A stretch of 64,000 bases of DNA from Actinophytocola algeriensis (GCF_014203735.1 NZ_JACHJQ010000003.1:1-64000), one strand, 5' to 3'. Positions 43,549 through 52,810 are shown, counted from the first letter of the stretch. Notes: generated from the sequence alone by a model not told the origin. Made by a program: numbers and translations.

Positions 43549-43683
43549 TCAGCGGTGGACGCAGCGGGCGGGTTGGGGCCAGCCGTCCGGACGGCTGGCC
43601 CACAGCGGCCAGGCGACACCGGCGAGCGTGCGTACCAGACACTGGCCGCACATTCGCTTGCGGCGGTTGGGCATTCTGGCCAT
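43549..43683 (-). CDS. candidate small Cys-containing basic protein (44 aa)
   Basis: ATG 43683 to TGA 43549 encodes 44 residues starting MARMPNRRKRMCGQCLVRTL and ending QPARCVHR. It has a C-x2-C pair and a further Cys near the end, several Trp, and a basic N-terminus. It lies convergent to the monooxygenase. The composition looks selected rather than random, but no family is recognised and there is no strong ribosome site. Confidence 0.45.
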   Translation of the reverse strand: MARMPNRRKRMCGQCLVRTLAGVAWPLWASRPDGWPQPARCVHR

Positions 43684-43847
43684 CGCTCACGCTCCCCGGT
43701 GTCCCCTGACTTCGTGCTTCACGGAGAGTCGCGTGGATCGCTCAAGGATTGCTCCAGGATGGGCAGAGACGACTGACGGGATCCCGCACCGAGGCCGATC
43801 TGACCGGGGTGGTCGTGTGAGAGCCCGACTTTGTCGGTGGCGCGCGT

Positions 43848-43853
43848 TAGGTT
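43848..43853 (+). promoter_or_regulatory. -10 box for a leaderless oxidase gene
   Basis: TAGGTT ends 6 nt before GTG 43860. No ribosome site precedes the GTG, so the transcript probably starts at the start codon. The -35 box is not clear. Confidence 0.45.
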
Positions 43854-43859
43854 CGCGCC

Positions 43860-45164
43860 GTGAACGTTGCCACGCCTGGGGAGCCGGGCTACGAAGTCAC
43901 CAGATTCAACACGGTCGTGCAGGAGAAGCCCGCCGCCGTCGTCAGGCCGCGGTCGGCCGAGGAGGTCGCCGACGCGGTGCGGTACGCCGCTAACAAGGGC
44001 TGGCCGGTCGCCGTGCAGGCCACCGGTCACGCGAGCACGACGCCCGCGGACGGTGCGCTGCTCGTCAACACCCGCTCGCTGACCGGGGTCGAGGTGGACC
44101 CGGCGGCGCGGACCGCGCGGGTCGTGGCGGGGACGCGCGCCGGGGAGGTGGTCGCCGCCGCTCACGCGCACGGCCTCGCGCCGATCAACGGGGCGTCGTC
44201 GAACGTCGGACTCGTCGGGTACACGCTCGGCGGTGGACTCGGGCCGCTGGGCAGGCAGTACGGGTTCGCGGTCGACCACGTGCGGTCGCTCGAGATCGTG
44301 ACGGCGGACGGCAGGCAGGTCACGGCGTCGCCTGACGAGAACGCCGACCTGTTCTGGGCGGCGCGGGGCAGCCGGGGGAACTTCGGGGTCGTCACCGCGC
44401 TGACCACGGACCTGGTGCCGGTGGCGCGGCTGTACGGCGGCGCGCTGTTCTTCGACGCCGACCCGGCGTTGCTGGCGCTGTACCGCGAGTGGGTCGCGAC
44501 GGTGCCTGAGGAGATGACGTCGTCGATCGCGCTGCTGCGGCTGCCGCCGATCGACGCGATTCCGGCGCCGCTGCGGGGGAAGTTCCTCGTCAACGTGCGG
44601 ATCGCGTACACCGGCAGCGCCGCCGACGGGGAACAGCTGGTGAAGCCGCTGCGGGAGGCGGCGCCCGCGATCATCGACGCGGTGCGGGAGATGCCGTACA
44701 GCGAGGTCGCGACCATTCACAACGACCCGACCGAGCCCGCGCCCGGGGTGGAGCGGTCGGGGTTGCTGGGGGCGCTCACGCCGGAGACGCTGGACGCGCT
44801 CTACGCGGAGGCGGGGCCGGAGTTGACAGTGGTGGAGCTGCGCCACCTCGGTGGGGCGCTCGGCCGTGCGCCGGCACGTCCGAGCCCGGTGGGCTTCCGC
44901 GACCGGTCGGCGTTCTCGGTGTTCACGGCCACGGCCGGGCCGCCGGAGGCGTTGGCCGCCGCGCGGGCGCAGGGTGCACGGCTGATGTCGGCGTTGTCGC
45001 CGTGGCGGGTCGGCGGACCGTTCGTGAGCTTCCTCGGCGGCGCCGACCTGGCGGACGTGGCGTCAGCGTACGAACCGGCGGACTACGAGCGGCTTCGCGC
45101 CGTGAAGAGTGAGTGGGATCCGGGGAACGTGTTCCGCATCAACCACAACATCCCGCCCGCCTGA
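43860..45164 (+). CDS. FAD-linked oxidase, berberine-bridge family
   Basis: This 434-residue oxidoreductase has the PCMH-type FAD domain (VRPRSAEEVADAVRYAA, then ATGHASTTP with the flavin-linking His) and the C-terminal BBE segment ending DPGNVFRINHNIPP. The second flavin-linking Cys usual in this family is absent: the region reads GASSNVGLVGYTLGGG. The flavin is therefore probably singly linked. It oxidises a small molecule with O2; substrate unknown. Confidence 0.9.
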   Translation: MNVATPGEPGYEVTRFNTVVQEKPAAVVRPRSAEEVADAVRYAANKGWPVAVQATGHASTTPADGALLVNTRSLTGVEVDPAARTARVVAGTRAGEVVAAAHAHGLAPINGASSNVGLVGYTLGGGLGPLGRQYGFAVDHVRSLEIVTADGRQVTASPDENADLFWAARGSRGNFGVVTALTTDLVPVARLYGGALFFDADPALLALYREWVATVPEEMTSSIALLRLPPIDAIPAPLRGKFLVNVRIAYTGSAADGEQLVKPLREAAPAIIDAVREMPYSEVATIHNDPTEPAPGVERSGLLGALTPETLDALYAEAGPELTVVELRHLGGALGRAPARPSPVGFRDRSAFSVFTATAGPPEALAAARAQGARLMSALSPWRVGGPFVSFLGGADLADVASAYEPADYERLRAVKSEWDPGNVFRINHNIPPA

Positions 45165-45173
45165 CCGGCGAAA

Positions 45174-45208
45174 GGCGCGTTCAGGGCATCGTGCGCCCTG
45201 AACGCGCC
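45174..45208. terminator. hairpin terminator after oxidase gene
   Basis: GGCGCGTTCAGGGC at 45174-45187 pairs perfectly (14 bp) with GCCCTGAACGCGCC at 45195-45208 around 7 nt. It lies 9 nt after the oxidase stop and faces the convergent regulator gene. Confidence 0.88.
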
Positions 45209-45323
45209 CCGAGCGAGCGGCCCGGTCACGGGAAGTGGATCAACCGCCTGCGTGGAGCACCCAGTTGTTCGGCCGGTTGTCCGGATACCGGGTCAGTCGG
45301 CTGGGCTGTGCAGACGGGTCTGG

Positions 45324-45992
45324 CTACTCCGCCCAGCCGGGCCGGACCAGCCCCGACTCGTACGCCAGCACCACCAGCTGGGCGCGGTCGCGTGCGGCGA
45401 GCTTGATCATCGCGCGGGATACGTGCGTCTTCGACGTCGCGGGGCTGACCACCAGGCGGGCGGCGATCTCGTCGTTCGTCAGGCCTTCGCCCACCAGCGC
45501 GACGACCTCGCGTTCGCGTTCGGTCAGCACGTCGAGGGTCGCCGGGGACTGGACCTTCTTCGCCTTGCTCGCGAACTCGCCGATCAACCTGCGGGTGACG
45601 CTCGGCGACAGCAGCGCGTCTCCCGCTGCGACCACCCGCACCGCGTGCACCAGCTCGGCCGGCTCGGTGTCCTTGACAAGGAAACCGCTCGCGCCGACAC
45701 GAATCGCCTCGAAGACGTACTCGTCCTCCTCGAACGTCGTGAGGATGAGGATGTGGACGTCGGAAAGCCGCGCGTCCGCCGAGATGGCGCGGGTGGCCTC
45801 CAGGCCGTCCGTGCCGGGCATGCGGATGTCCATCAGGATCACGTCCGGCCGGTGTTCGCGGGCGAGTTTCACCGCCTCGTCACCGTCCGCGGCTTCCGCC
45901 ACGACCGTGAGGTCCTCCTGTGCGTTCAGCAGCGCACGGAAACCCGCGCGCACCAGTGCCTGGTCGTCGGCCAGCCCTACCCGGATCGTCAT
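45324..45992 (-). CDS. NarL/LuxR-family response regulator
   Basis: This 222-residue regulator has receiver residues DD 9-10, Asp55 (LMDIRMPG) and Lys in FLVKDTEP. A LuxR helix-turn-helix follows (LTEREREVVALVGEGLTNDEIAARL). ATG 45992 overlaps the kinase stop by 4 nt. The likely target is the adjacent DUF1707/ABC operon at 47305, as in many such gene groups. Confidence 0.94.
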   Translation of the reverse strand: MTIRVGLADDQALVRAGFRALLNAQEDLTVVAEAADGDEAVKLAREHRPDVILMDIRMPGTDGLEATRAISADARLSDVHILILTTFEEDEYVFEAIRVGASGFLVKDTEPAELVHAVRVVAAGDALLSPSVTRRLIGEFASKAKKVQSPATLDVLTEREREVVALVGEGLTNDEIAARLVVSPATSKTHVSRAMIKLAARDRAQLVVLAYESGLVRPGWAE

Positions 45993-47143
45993 GTTTCGCC
46001 CCCACCAGTCGGAAATCTCGCCGTCACCCGGAAACCGCCGCCGGGTTTCGGGCCGGCCGCGAACGTGCCGGACAGTGCCTCGACCCGTTGCCGCATGCCC
46101 GTCAGGCCGCTGCCGGTGCCGACGCTGGACTCGGCGGAACCCCGGCCCTCGTCGTCGACCTGGACGGTCAGTTCGGCAGGCCGGTAGCCGAGTGTGACAG
46201 TGGCGGAGGTCGGGCCCGCGTGGCGGTAGGTGTTGGTGAGCGACTCCTGCACGATCCGCAGCGCGGCCGCGTCCACACCCTTCGGCACCGGCCGCTTCTC
46301 GCCATCGACCTCGACCGTCACCGGCAGGCCCGCCGTGTCCATGCGCTCGACCAGCCGGTCCAACTGGTCGAGGCTCGCCACCGGGTGCCTTGGCTGCTTG
46401 CTGTCCCGACCGTCGACGTCCCGCAGGACGCCCAGGATGTTCCGCAGCTCGACCAGCACCTCCTTCGACGACTGCTTGATCGCCGTCAGCGCCTCTTTGA
46501 CCTGTTCGGGCTGCGAGTCGATCAGGTGCAGCGCCACCCCGGACTGCACGTTGATCAGCGAAACGTGGTGCGCGAGCACGTCGTGCACCTCGCGGGCGAT
46601 CTTCAGCCGCTCCTCGCTGGCCTGCCGCTTGTCCTGCTCCGCACGGGCCTCCTCGGCCTGCGCGGCCCGGTCGCGACGGGCCTTCGCCAGCTCGCCGATA
46701 CCCATGACGAGCGAGATCCAGGCGAGCACCGCGCCCGCACCGACCCAGTTGACCACCCAGTCGTTGCGGCTGAGCATCGCGACGAACAACACGACCGCGC
46801 CGACGTAGCCGGTGGTCCACGCGGGCGCCCTGGTGCCGTGGGCGGTCGCGTTGAACAACGCGACCACGAGGCTGATGAAGATCGGCCCGAACGGGTTCTT
46901 CAGCGCGAAGTACACCGCTTCCAGCACGTACACGGCGGCCAGGACCCAGATCGGGTGGCTGCGCCGCCACGTCAGCGCGACCGCCGACGCGAGCACGAGC
47001 GCGATCGTCAACGCGTTGACCCGGTCGGCGACGCCCTGCCCGTACGCGGCCCCGAACGTGAACACGACCTGTACGAACGAGATGGGCACGACGATGGCGA
47101 GCGGGTGCAGCGTGCCGAACGAGAACGTGCGGTACGTGGTCAT
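45989..47143 (-). CDS. NarL-type sensor histidine kinase
   Basis: This 384-residue kinase has four to six membrane segments (about 15-150), a coiled linker, the HisKA_3 box with His187 (AREVHDVLAHHVSLINVQ) and an ATPase domain with N box ESLTNTYRHAG and G box DEGRGSAE. It has no extracellular sensor domain of note. It pairs with the coupled regulator and is divergent from the ABC exporter operon, so it probably senses envelope stress or the exported compound. Confidence 0.93.
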   Translation of the reverse strand: MTTYRTFSFGTLHPLAIVVPISFVQVVFTFGAAYGQGVADRVNALTIALVLASAVALTWRRSHPIWVLAAVYVLEAVYFALKNPFGPIFISLVVALFNATAHGTRAPAWTTGYVGAVVLFVAMLSRNDWVVNWVGAGAVLAWISLVMGIGELAKARRDRAAQAEEARAEQDKRQASEERLKIAREVHDVLAHHVSLINVQSGVALHLIDSQPEQVKEALTAIKQSSKEVLVELRNILGVLRDVDGRDSKQPRHPVASLDQLDRLVERMDTAGLPVTVEVDGEKRPVPKGVDAAALRIVQESLTNTYRHAGPTSATVTLGYRPAELTVQVDDEGRGSAESSVGTGSGLTGMRQRVEALSGTFAAGPKPGGGFRVTARFPTGGGET

Positions 47144-47304
47144 GCCAACCCCCTCTCACCTGTGCCGAAGCGTACGGGGCGCCGGTCCCACGCGCGTACT
47201 ACACGGGGCGTAGATCGCCGGGCCCCGGAGCCGCCACGTGCGGTACCCGAAGTGCCGTCGCGGGCCCGACGACTTCCCGCACCGGAAGGGCGAGATTGGT
47301 AACC

Positions 47305-47787
47305 ATGAACGAGCGACAGGACATCCAGATCCACGCCGAGACGGCGGTGCGGGCCTCGGACACCGAGCGCGAGCGCATCGCGAAGCTGGTCAGCGAGGCC
47401 GCCGGGGAAGGCCGCCTCAGCATCGAGGAAGCGGATGACCGCCTCGAACGCATCTACACGACGCGGTTCCGGCACGAGCTCGCCGAGTTCGTCGCCGACC
47501 TGCCCGCGAGCCACCCGCAGGCGCCGCGACCCGCCCGGGGGCTCGACCGGTTCCCGGCCCGGCTGCGAGTGCACGCGGCCGTCGCCGTGGTTCTGTCGGT
47601 GGTGCTGGTCCTCCGGTGGGTGGCGATGGACGTGCCGTTCTTCTGGCCCGCCGGGCCGATGTTCGTGCTGTGGGGCAGTTTCCTGCTGCACGCCCGGTTC
47701 GTGCGTGCCGGCGGCGTTCCGCCATGGGGTCACGTGCGGCGGCGCCGCGCACCCGCCCGCACCCCGGCACTCCAGGAGACCTCATGA
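47305..47787 (+). CDS. DUF1707 domain membrane protein
   Basis: This 160-residue protein has an N-terminal DUF1707 domain (RASDTERERIAKLVSEAAGEG, then LSIEEADDRLERIY) followed by two membrane segments (about 92-110 and 114-132) of 2TM type. ATG 47305 is preferred to TTG 47296. Its stop overlaps the ABC ATPase start by 4 nt, so it is the first gene of the exporter operon. Role unknown. Confidence 0.88.
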   Translation: MNERQDIQIHAETAVRASDTERERIAKLVSEAAGEGRLSIEEADDRLERIYTTRFRHELAEFVADLPASHPQAPRPARGLDRFPARLRVHAAVAVVLSVVLVLRWVAMDVPFFWPAGPMFVLWGSFLLHARFVRAGGVPPWGHVRRRRAPARTPALQETS

Positions 47788-48554
47788 CCACCACCGCTGT
47801 GGAGAACACAGACACGCTCACCGGTCTCGCGGCGCGCGCGGTCGGCGTCGCCAAGGCGTACGGCACCGGCGCTACCGCGGTGGTCGCGCTCGACGACATC
47901 TCCGTGGACATCCGCCGCGGCCGGTTCACCGCCATCATGGGCCCGTCCGGGTCCGGCAAGTCCACGCTCATGCACGCGCTCGCCGGACTGGACACAGTGG
48001 ACTCCGGTGAGGTGTGGATCGGTGAGACGCGGCTGACCACGTTGTCCGACAAGGGCCTCGCGGACCTGCGACGCAACCGCGTCGGGTTCGTGTTCCAGCA
48101 GTTCAACCTGCTGCCCACGCTGTCGGCGGAGGAGAACATCACGCTGCCGCTCGCGATCGCCAAGCGCACCGCGGACCAGGCGTGGTTCGACCTGGTCGTC
48201 GACGCCGTCGGGCTCGCCGACCGGCTGACGCACCGGCCGAGCGAACTGTCCGGCGGGCAGCAGCAGCGGGTCGCGTGCGCGCGAGCGCTGCTGCCGAAGC
48301 CGGACGTGATCTTCGCCGACGAGCCGACCGGCAACCTGGACTCCCGCTCCGGCGCGGAGATCCTGCGGTTCCTGCGCCGCTCGGTGGACGAGTTCAACCA
48401 GACCATCGTCATGGTCACGCACGACGCGACCGCCGCCGCGTACGCGGACCGGGTGGTGTTCCTGCAGGACGGGAAGCTCGTGCACGACCTCGTCGAGCCG
48501 GACGCCGACGAGGTGCTGGACACCATGAAGACGCTCTCCGAGGGTGATTCCTGA
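47784..48554 (+). CDS. ABC transporter ATPase, LolD/MacB-like
   Basis: This 256-residue ATPase has Walker A GPSGSGKST, Q-loop FVFQQFNLLPTL, signature LSGGQQQRVACARAL and Walker B VIFADEPTGNLD, all typical of the MacB/LolD subfamily. It works with the FtsX-type permease encoded next, with which it overlaps by one base. Such pairs export peptides or antibiotics or move lipoproteins. Confidence 0.94.
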   Translation: MTTTAVENTDTLTGLAARAVGVAKAYGTGATAVVALDDISVDIRRGRFTAIMGPSGSGKSTLMHALAGLDTVDSGEVWIGETRLTTLSDKGLADLRRNRVGFVFQQFNLLPTLSAEENITLPLAIAKRTADQAWFDLVVDAVGLADRLTHRPSELSGGQQQRVACARALLPKPDVIFADEPTGNLDSRSGAEILRFLRRSVDEFNQTIVMVTHDATAAAYADRVVFLQDGKLVHDLVEPDADEVLDTMKTLSEGDS

Positions 48555-51121
48555 TGCTGAAGGCGGCGCTCAAGGGCTTGCTCGCCCGCAAGCTGCGCCT
48601 CACGCTGGCGGGCTTCGCGGTGGTGCTCGGCGTGATGGCCGTGTCCGCCGCCATGATCACGACCACGACCATCGGCAGCGGGTTCGACTCGATCTTCGCG
48701 TCCACAGGCGCGAACACCGACGTCTCGGTGTCCGGGAAGTCCGATGTGGACTCCGGGATGGGCGGCAGGGCGTTCGCGCCGCCGGTGCCCGCGTCGGTGG
48801 TGGCCGACCTCGAGGACGTGCCGGGTGCGAAGTCCGTGCGGGGCGAGGTGTCGGTCGACGGCGCCCGGCCGGTCGGGCCCGACGGCAAGGTGATCAGCGT
48901 GCAGGGGCCGCCCCGCAGCGGGGTGGCGTGGCACGGTGAGACCGGGCTGGTGCGGCTGTGGTCCGGGCGCGGGCCGACCGCGCCGGACGAGGTCGCCATC
49001 AACGGCGGGCTCGCGGACCGCGGGCAGTTCACGGTGGGCGAGAAGATCGACGTGCTGACACTCGCGCCGCGGCAGTCGTTCACGATCGTCGGGATCTACG
49101 GCTACAGCAACGGCCGCGGCTCCATGGGTGGCGACACGCAGGTGGCGTTCACCGAGCCGGTAGCACAGAAGCTGATGCTCGGCGCGTCCGATGTGTACAG
49201 CTCGGTCACCGTGACCGCCGAGCGGGGAGTGTCGCGTTCGGCGTTGCGGGACCGGGTCGCCGCCGCCCTCGGTGACGGGTACACCGTGCGGACCGGCGAC
49301 GAGCTGGCCGCGTCGACCGCCGAGGACGGCAAGGCGTTCCTGGACATCGTGCGGATGGTGCTGCTCGGGTTCTCCGGGCTGTCGCTGCTGGTCGGGATCT
49401 TCCTGATCCTCAACACGTTCTCGATCCTCGTCGCGCAGCGGACCGGTGAACTGGCGCTGATGGCCGCGCTGGGCGCGCGACGGAAGCAGATCGTCGGGTC
49501 GGTGCTGGTCGAGGCCGCGATCGTCGGCGCGGCCGCGTCGGTGGTCGGGATCGGGCTGGGTCTCGGGGTGTCGGTGCTGCTGACGATGGTCATGGAGGCC
49601 AACAGCGGCGCGTCGCTGCCGGTCGGGCTGACCGTGCCGGTGCCGGAGCTGGTGCTGGCGTTCGTGCTGGGTGTGGTGGTGACGCTGGTGGCGGCGCTCG
49701 TGCCCGCCGTGCGGGCGTCGCGAGTGCCACCGGTGCGGGCGATGCGCGCGTCGGCGGCGGAACAGCGGTCGCTGACCAGGATCACGTGGCTCGGTGCGGT
49801 GCCCGCGGCGCTGGGCGTCGCCGCGGTGGTCGTGTCGCTGGCGGACATCGGGTCGCTGCGGTGGGTCGCACTGGCGGGCGGGGTCGTGCTGGGCCTGTTC
49901 GGGCTGGCGCTGTTGACCCCGGTGCTGAGCCGGTCGCTGCTGCCCGCGCTGGGGCGGGTCGTCGGCTGGTCGATGCCGTCGAAGCTGGGCAACCGCAACG
50001 CGGCCCGCAACCCGCGGCGCACGGCGATCACCGTGTCCACACTGGTGATCACGCTGGGGCTCGTGGGCGGCGTGAGCGTGATCGCGGAGTCGATGCGGGC
50101 CGACCTGTCGGCGTCCGCGACCCGCGACCTGGGCGCCGACCTGGTGATCAGCGGCGACGGTGTCGCGGGCCGCGCCGGCGGCCAGGGTGGCGGCCCACCG
50201 ACCGCGGCGGACGGCCGGATCATGCCGACGTTCGACGCGTCGGTCGTCGACCAGGCCCGCGCCGTGCCCGGGGTGTCGCGGGCGGTGGCGCAGTACGTGG
50301 ACACGGTGCGGTTCGAGTGGGGTGCGTCCCCGGCCGCGGCGGCGGACCTGTCACAGCTGTCGGCGGTGCTGAACCTGTCGGCGCGCACCCCTGCGCCAGG
50401 TTCGGTCGCGCTCGACTCGGCCACACTGTCCGACCACGGCCTGAAGGTCGGCGACATGGTGCGGCTGGCGACGCAGCGGGCGGGGTGGCAGGAGTTCCGG
50501 ATCGCGGGCGGCTACGAGGCGAACTACCTGCTGCGCGGCCCGGTGTTCAACCCGTCGGACGTGGCTTCGCTGTTCGTGTCGGCCGCGCCCGCGATCGGGT
50601 ACGTGCAGCTGGCGGACGGCGCGGACGCCGCGACGGTGACACGGGCGGTGTCTCGTCTGGTGGCGGACAACCCGGAGGTGTCGGTCCAGGACCGGACACA
50701 GCTCGCGGACGACGCGGCCGGCCAGATCTCGATCGCGGAGACCATGCTGTACGTGCTGCTGGGACTGTCCGTGGTGATCGGGATCCTGGGGATCATCAAC
50801 ACGATGGCACTGTCCATTGTGGAGCGAACGCGGGAGCTGGGGCTGCTGCGGGCGGTCGGGATGCGGCGCTCGCACATGGTGCGGATGGTGGTCACCGAGT
50901 CGGTGGTGATGTCGCTGTTCGGCGCTGTGCTCGGGCTGGCCGCGGGCGGGGCCGCCGGGGTGGCGGTGGTGCGGGTGCTGGGCCTGTCGGCGACGGAGAT
51001 CCCGTGGGTGTCGCTCGCGGTGTTCCTCGGGCTGGCGGTGGTGGCGGGGCTGCTCGCCGCCCTGGCCCCGTCGACCAGGGCGGCCCGGGTGAACGTCCTG
51101 TCCGCCATCGCGTACGAGTAG
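48554..51121 (+). CDS. ABC transporter permease with two FtsX domains
   Basis: This 855-residue protein has an N-terminal membrane segment, an outside MacB-like domain, an FtsX block of segments (about 270-400), further segments near 420-470, a second outside domain and a last FtsX block (about 725-850). This full-length fused layout is usual in actinobacteria. The two-component genes beside it suggest inducible export or detoxification of a peptide or lipid. Substrate unknown. Confidence 0.92.
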   Translation: MLKAALKGLLARKLRLTLAGFAVVLGVMAVSAAMITTTTIGSGFDSIFASTGANTDVSVSGKSDVDSGMGGRAFAPPVPASVVADLEDVPGAKSVRGEVSVDGARPVGPDGKVISVQGPPRSGVAWHGETGLVRLWSGRGPTAPDEVAINGGLADRGQFTVGEKIDVLTLAPRQSFTIVGIYGYSNGRGSMGGDTQVAFTEPVAQKLMLGASDVYSSVTVTAERGVSRSALRDRVAAALGDGYTVRTGDELAASTAEDGKAFLDIVRMVLLGFSGLSLLVGIFLILNTFSILVAQRTGELALMAALGARRKQIVGSVLVEAAIVGAAASVVGIGLGLGVSVLLTMVMEANSGASLPVGLTVPVPELVLAFVLGVVVTLVAALVPAVRASRVPPVRAMRASAAEQRSLTRITWLGAVPAALGVAAVVVSLADIGSLRWVALAGGVVLGLFGLALLTPVLSRSLLPALGRVVGWSMPSKLGNRNAARNPRRTAITVSTLVITLGLVGGVSVIAESMRADLSASATRDLGADLVISGDGVAGRAGGQGGGPPTAADGRIMPTFDASVVDQARAVPGVSRAVAQYVDTVRFEWGASPAAAADLSQLSAVLNLSARTPAPGSVALDSATLSDHGLKVGDMVRLATQRAGWQEFRIAGGYEANYLLRGPVFNPSDVASLFVSAAPAIGYVQLADGADAATVTRAVSRLVADNPEVSVQDRTQLADDAAGQISIAETMLYVLLGLSVVIGILGIINTMALSIVERTRELGLLRAVGMRRSHMVRMVVTESVVMSLFGAVLGLAAGGAAGVAVVRVLGLSATEIPWVSLAVFLGLAVVAGLLAALAPSTRAARVNVLSAIAYE

Positions 51122-51132
51122 GACCGGGTGAA

Positions 51133-51166
51133 AAGGTGCGTTCGGGGTGAATCCCGAACGCACCTT
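51133..51166. terminator. hairpin terminator after ABC operon
   Basis: AAGGTGCGTTCGGG at 51133-51146 pairs perfectly (14 bp) with CCCGAACGCACCTT at 51153-51166 around 6 nt. It lies between the convergent permease and esterase genes. Confidence 0.88.
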
Positions 51167-51190
51167 CATCCCGCCCCCGGCTGTTGGTTG

Positions 51191-52090
51191 TCACGCGTCG
51201 GTGAACCGGTACCGCTCACCGGCCAGCGCACTGACGATCGAGCCCGCGCCGTACCAGACGCATTCCAGGTCGCCGGCCTGCCAGCGGCTCCGCGCCAGGT
51301 GCAGGTGTGCGGTCGCGGCATGGACGAACGTGGCGCCGCGGCCGGACTCGGCCAGCCGGATGTCGAGCAGGTTCTCGGCCATCAGCACGTCACGCACGCC
51401 CGACAGGCGGGACACCCGCGTGCTCTCGTCGACGCGTTCCGCTGACTGCTTGTGGTAGCGCAGCAGCCCGAGGCCCGCGGTGAGGTGGGTCTTCGCGCGG
51501 AACCAGTCGGCGCGGGACGTCGCCGCGATCAGTTCCGGGGCGCGGGCGTGGAGCGCGACGAGCAGGTCGTCGCCGAGCACGCGGAGGCGGTCGGCCTCGG
51601 GTGTCGCGCCAGGTGACTTCGTCGCGTCCAGCACCGCCTCCGTGCGGCTCCACGTCTCGTCGTCGCAGGCGAGGTCGACATCCAGTCCCAGGTAGTCGCG
51701 CGCGTGTTCGAGGTAGCGGCGCGGGCTGGGGACGCTCATCGTCTCCATGGCCGCGTCGAAACCGTGGAACGACAGCCGCTCCTCGGGTGGCCTGCGCGCG
51801 TTGTACTCCCGCAGCCAGGCGACCAGCTGCCGGTTGTGGTCGAGGTCGCCGAAGCCGTGCGAGAAGCCCGCGCGCATCACCGTGTCGAGCGTGCCGCTGC
51901 CCTCCTGGACGAAGTCGTTCACGGTGAGCGCGGCCACGCGGTCGGTCTCCAGGGCGATCGAGCGGAAGCCGTGTTCGGCGAGCTGGGCGAACAGTTCGTT
52001 GCGGGCCAGGCCGATCACCGGTCCGGCGTGGGTCGGGTCGCCGTACGCCAGCAGGTCACATGACGGGGTCACCAGTTCGCTCATGTCCAT
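51191..52090 (-). CDS. erythromycin-esterase-like protein
   Basis: This protein of about 299 residues has the EreA/EreB-like fold: DPTHAGP near the N-terminus, SIALETDR, SFHGFDAAME and the C-terminal FVHAATAHLHLAR. Some family members open macrolide lactones; many are of unknown function. The usual GE/SH motif is weakly kept here (GDPTHAG). The start is ATG 52090 or 52084; TTG 52099 is also in frame. It stands alone. Confidence 0.78.
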   Translation of the reverse strand: MDMSELVTPSCDLLAYGDPTHAGPVIGLARNELFAQLAEHGFRSIALETDRVAALTVNDFVQEGSGTLDTVMRAGFSHGFGDLDHNRQLVAWLREYNARRPPEERLSFHGFDAAMETMSVPSPRRYLEHARDYLGLDVDLACDDETWSRTEAVLDATKSPGATPEADRLRVLGDDLLVALHARAPELIAATSRADWFRAKTHLTAGLGLLRYHKQSAERVDESTRVSRLSGVRDVLMAENLLDIRLAESGRGATFVHAATAHLHLARSRWQAGDLECVWYGAGSIVSALAGERYRFTDA

Positions 52091-52212
52091 GTGTGTCAAC
52101 CGTATCGTTGAAGAAACGACTTGAGGGTTCTCCTCCGGCCGACCTGGGGATATCGCCGCAAAGCCTCAACTCGTCGCGGCTGGCCGCAGGAGCTGCGCGA
52201 ATGCCTCGCGAG

Positions 52213-52218
52213 TAGGCT
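52213..52218 (+). promoter_or_regulatory. -10 box for leaderless trpF
   Basis: TAGGCT ends 7 nt before ATG 52226 and there is no ribosome site, so the transcript probably begins at the start codon. The -35 box is unclear. Confidence 0.5.
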
Positions 52219-52225
52219 GGTCGGC

Positions 52226-52810
52226 ATGTTCGTGAAGGTCTGTGGGCTCCGCACGTCGGCCGACGTCGACGTCGCGGTGTCCTCGGGTGCCGACGCCGTC
52301 GGGTTCCTGTTCGCGGCGAGCCCGCGCCAGGTCGACCCGGCCACTGCCCGTTCGCTCGTGGCGGTGGCCGGCACCACGCTGACCGTCGGGGTGTTCCACC
52401 GCCAGCCGGTCGAGGAGGTCCGTGCGATCGCCGAGGCCACCGGCATCGGGGCCGTCCAGCTGCACGGCGACTACCCGAAGGACGCCTTCACCGCCCTGGC
52501 CGACCCGCGCTGGCAGCTGATCCGGGCGGTCCCGTTCTCCGCGCCTGACCTGCGGGTGGGCGCGTACGGCGACCAGTTCCTGCTCGTGGACGCGCCGCGT
52601 GGCGGTTCGGGCGAGTCGTGGGACTACGCGTCGGTCGCGGGCCTCGACGGGCAGTGGCTGCTCGCCGGGGGCCTCACGCCGGTGTCGGTCGCCGCCGCCA
52701 CCGCCGCGGCCGGGGCCTGGGGGGTCGACGTCTCCAGCGGTGTCGAGTCCAGCCGGGGCGTCAAGGACCACGGCCTCATCCGGGACTTCGTCGCGGCGGC
52801 CCGGGCTTAG
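52226..52810 (+). CDS. trpF: phosphoribosylanthranilate isomerase
   Basis: This 194-residue TIM-barrel enzyme has the family motifs KVCGLRT (Lys, catalytic Cys6), VQLHGD, LLVDAP and the phosphate site LAGGLTP plus GVDVSSGVES. It performs the third step of tryptophan synthesis. No other trp gene is in the window. Many actinobacteria lack trpF and use the bifunctional PriA, so a separate trpF is notable. ATG 52226 follows a TAGGCT box directly. Confidence 0.92.
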   Translation: MFVKVCGLRTSADVDVAVSSGADAVGFLFAASPRQVDPATARSLVAVAGTTLTVGVFHRQPVEEVRAIAEATGIGAVQLHGDYPKDAFTALADPRWQLIRAVPFSAPDLRVGAYGDQFLLVDAPRGGSGESWDYASVAGLDGQWLLAGGLTPVSVAAATAAAGAWGVDVSSGVESSRGVKDHGLIRDFVAAARA

